This document shows, in pieces, positions 37,063-37,218 of a stretch of DNA of 37,218 nucleotides. A program made the translations under genes and the position numbers. The notes below the pieces were generated by a model. The model had not been told where the DNA came from and searched no databases. It was given only the letters and a program-made list of their open reading frames with translations. Source of the stretch: Saccoglossus kowalevskii. Its lineage: Eukaryota > Hemichordata > Enteropneusta > Harrimaniidae. Position 1 is the stretch's first letter; the number at the start of each line of letters is the position of its first letter. The stretch is from assembly GCF_000003605.2 (NCBI RefSeq), contig NW_003146125.1, forward strand, positions 1 to 37,218, written 5' to 3'.

Positions 37063-37218
37063 TGTAATCTTACCTGATGTAATATCAACCAATTGTGGCC
37101 TTACCTGATGTAATACCAACCAATTGTAGTCTTTCCTGATGTAATACCAACCAATTGTGGCCTTACATGATGTAATACCAACCATTTGTAGCCTTACCTG
37201 ATGTATACCAACCAACTG
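37063..37218. repeat. Module S, last copy, cut by window end
   Basis: TCTTTCC at 37130 in the usual order, with small private changes: AAATGTAATC at the start (near 37061), TTACATG near 37166, and a 1-bp loss (GATGTATACC near 37204). The window ends inside the following AAC unit, so the array continues to the right. Confidence 0.85.

Larger units (their letters stand above)
1..37218. repeat. 31-bp satellite array, about 1,200 units, open at both ends
   Basis: Every line of the window repeats a 31-bp unit in one orientation. Phase starting at base 1: TGTRGCC (1-7), TTACCTGATG (8-17), YAATAY (18-23), CAAYCAWY (24-31). Most units differ from the consensus at only zero to three bases, nearly always at sites 4, 6, 18, 23, 27, 30 or 31, and mostly by transitions. 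Register is kept over long distances: the same marked unit recurs at 806 and 7192, exactly 206 x 31 bp apart. Only about fifteen indels are seen in the whole window. The unit has no CpG. Stops TGA (13-15), TAA (18-20) and, in A units, TAG (3-5) fall in all plus frames within 93 bp, and TTA (8-10) gives a minus-strand stop in each frame, so no protein is encoded. Neither array edge is present, so total length is unknown. No gene, RNA gene or mobile element is visible in any part. Species and satellite name are not recognisable from this window. Confidence 0.99.

Noticed and set aside
1-37218. CRISPR array
   Set aside because: No spacers: the whole 31-bp unit repeats with only point variants, and no cas-like gene is present.
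1-37218. Protein-coding tandem repeat or any long ORF
   Set aside because: 31 is not a multiple of 3 and the unit holds TGA and TAA (plus TAG in A units) on the plus strand and a TTA-derived stop on the minus strand. Open stretches are only tens of codons and lengthen on the minus strand only where a TCTTTCC or CCATACC unit removes the stop.
1-37218. CENP-B box
   Set aside because: The minus strand has GGTTGG, but the unit lacks the CpG-containing core (TTCG and CGGG) required by the box.
1-37218. Telomeric or interstitial telomere repeat
   Set aside because: No TTAGGG-like or TG-rich short repeat; the period is clearly 31 bp.
1-37218. Pumilio-type RNA element from TGTAATAC
   Set aside because: It fits only the UGUA core; the required AUA at the end is not present.

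Overview
The whole window is a single tandem repeat: a 31-bp satellite of about 1,200 head-to-tail units (37,218 / 31 = 1,200.6). It is open at both ends. I see no flanking unique DNA, gene, RNA gene, transposon or inverted unit. An array of this kind points to a eukaryotic chromosome (centromeric, pericentromeric, subtelomeric or another heterochromatic block). Nothing in the window identifies the species, and I do not recognise the monomer as a named satellite.

Unit positions below are counted from window base 1. The consensus is TGTRGCC (1-7), TTACCTGATG (8-17), YAATAY (18-23), CAAYCAWY (24-31). It is about 40% G+C and contains no CpG. The main variable sites are 4 (G/A, both very common), 6 (C/T), 18 (T/C), 23 (C/T), 27 (C/T), 30 (A/T, rarely C) and 31 (T/C). 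Rarer marks are 2 G>A, 8 T>A, 10 A>T or C, 11 or 12 C>T, and 17 G>A. In the evidence fields, 'G unit' and 'A unit' refer to position 4.

The ordering of these variants is not random. Reading the array as a string of unit types shows multi-unit modules that recur with the same rare marks in the same order. Some copies are neighbours, such as a 992-bp tandem duplication near the left end. Others lie hundreds of units apart: exactly 500 units for 776/16262 after correcting for indels, about 940 units for 1/29143, and about 1,000 units for 3845/34923. The array is therefore a mosaic higher-order repeat built by block copying, not a simple run homogenised between neighbours.

Layout: 1-5320 modular array with local duplications; 5321-5670 a patch of diverged units still in register; 5671-10818 modular array; 10819-11221 thirteen identical consensus units; 11222-22276 modular array with one truncated unit (15562-15578) and one 9-bp insertion (19631-19639); 22277-22424 a scrambled patch out of register; 22425-33120 modular array with single-base slips and a weak patch at 30371-30570; 33121-33300 a patch of private variants; 33301-37218 modular array with a 9-bp insertion at 33446-33454.

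There is no coding capacity. Because 31 is not a multiple of 3, each frame meets every stop of the unit within 93 bp. Motifs repeated in each unit that may matter if the array is bound or transcribed are a near-perfect 5' splice-site consensus on the minus strand, a CCAAT/CAATTG element at the unit junction, a bZIP-like TGATGYAAT element, and AA/TT steps spaced 11, 10 and 10 bp. These are sequence observations; any function is inference.
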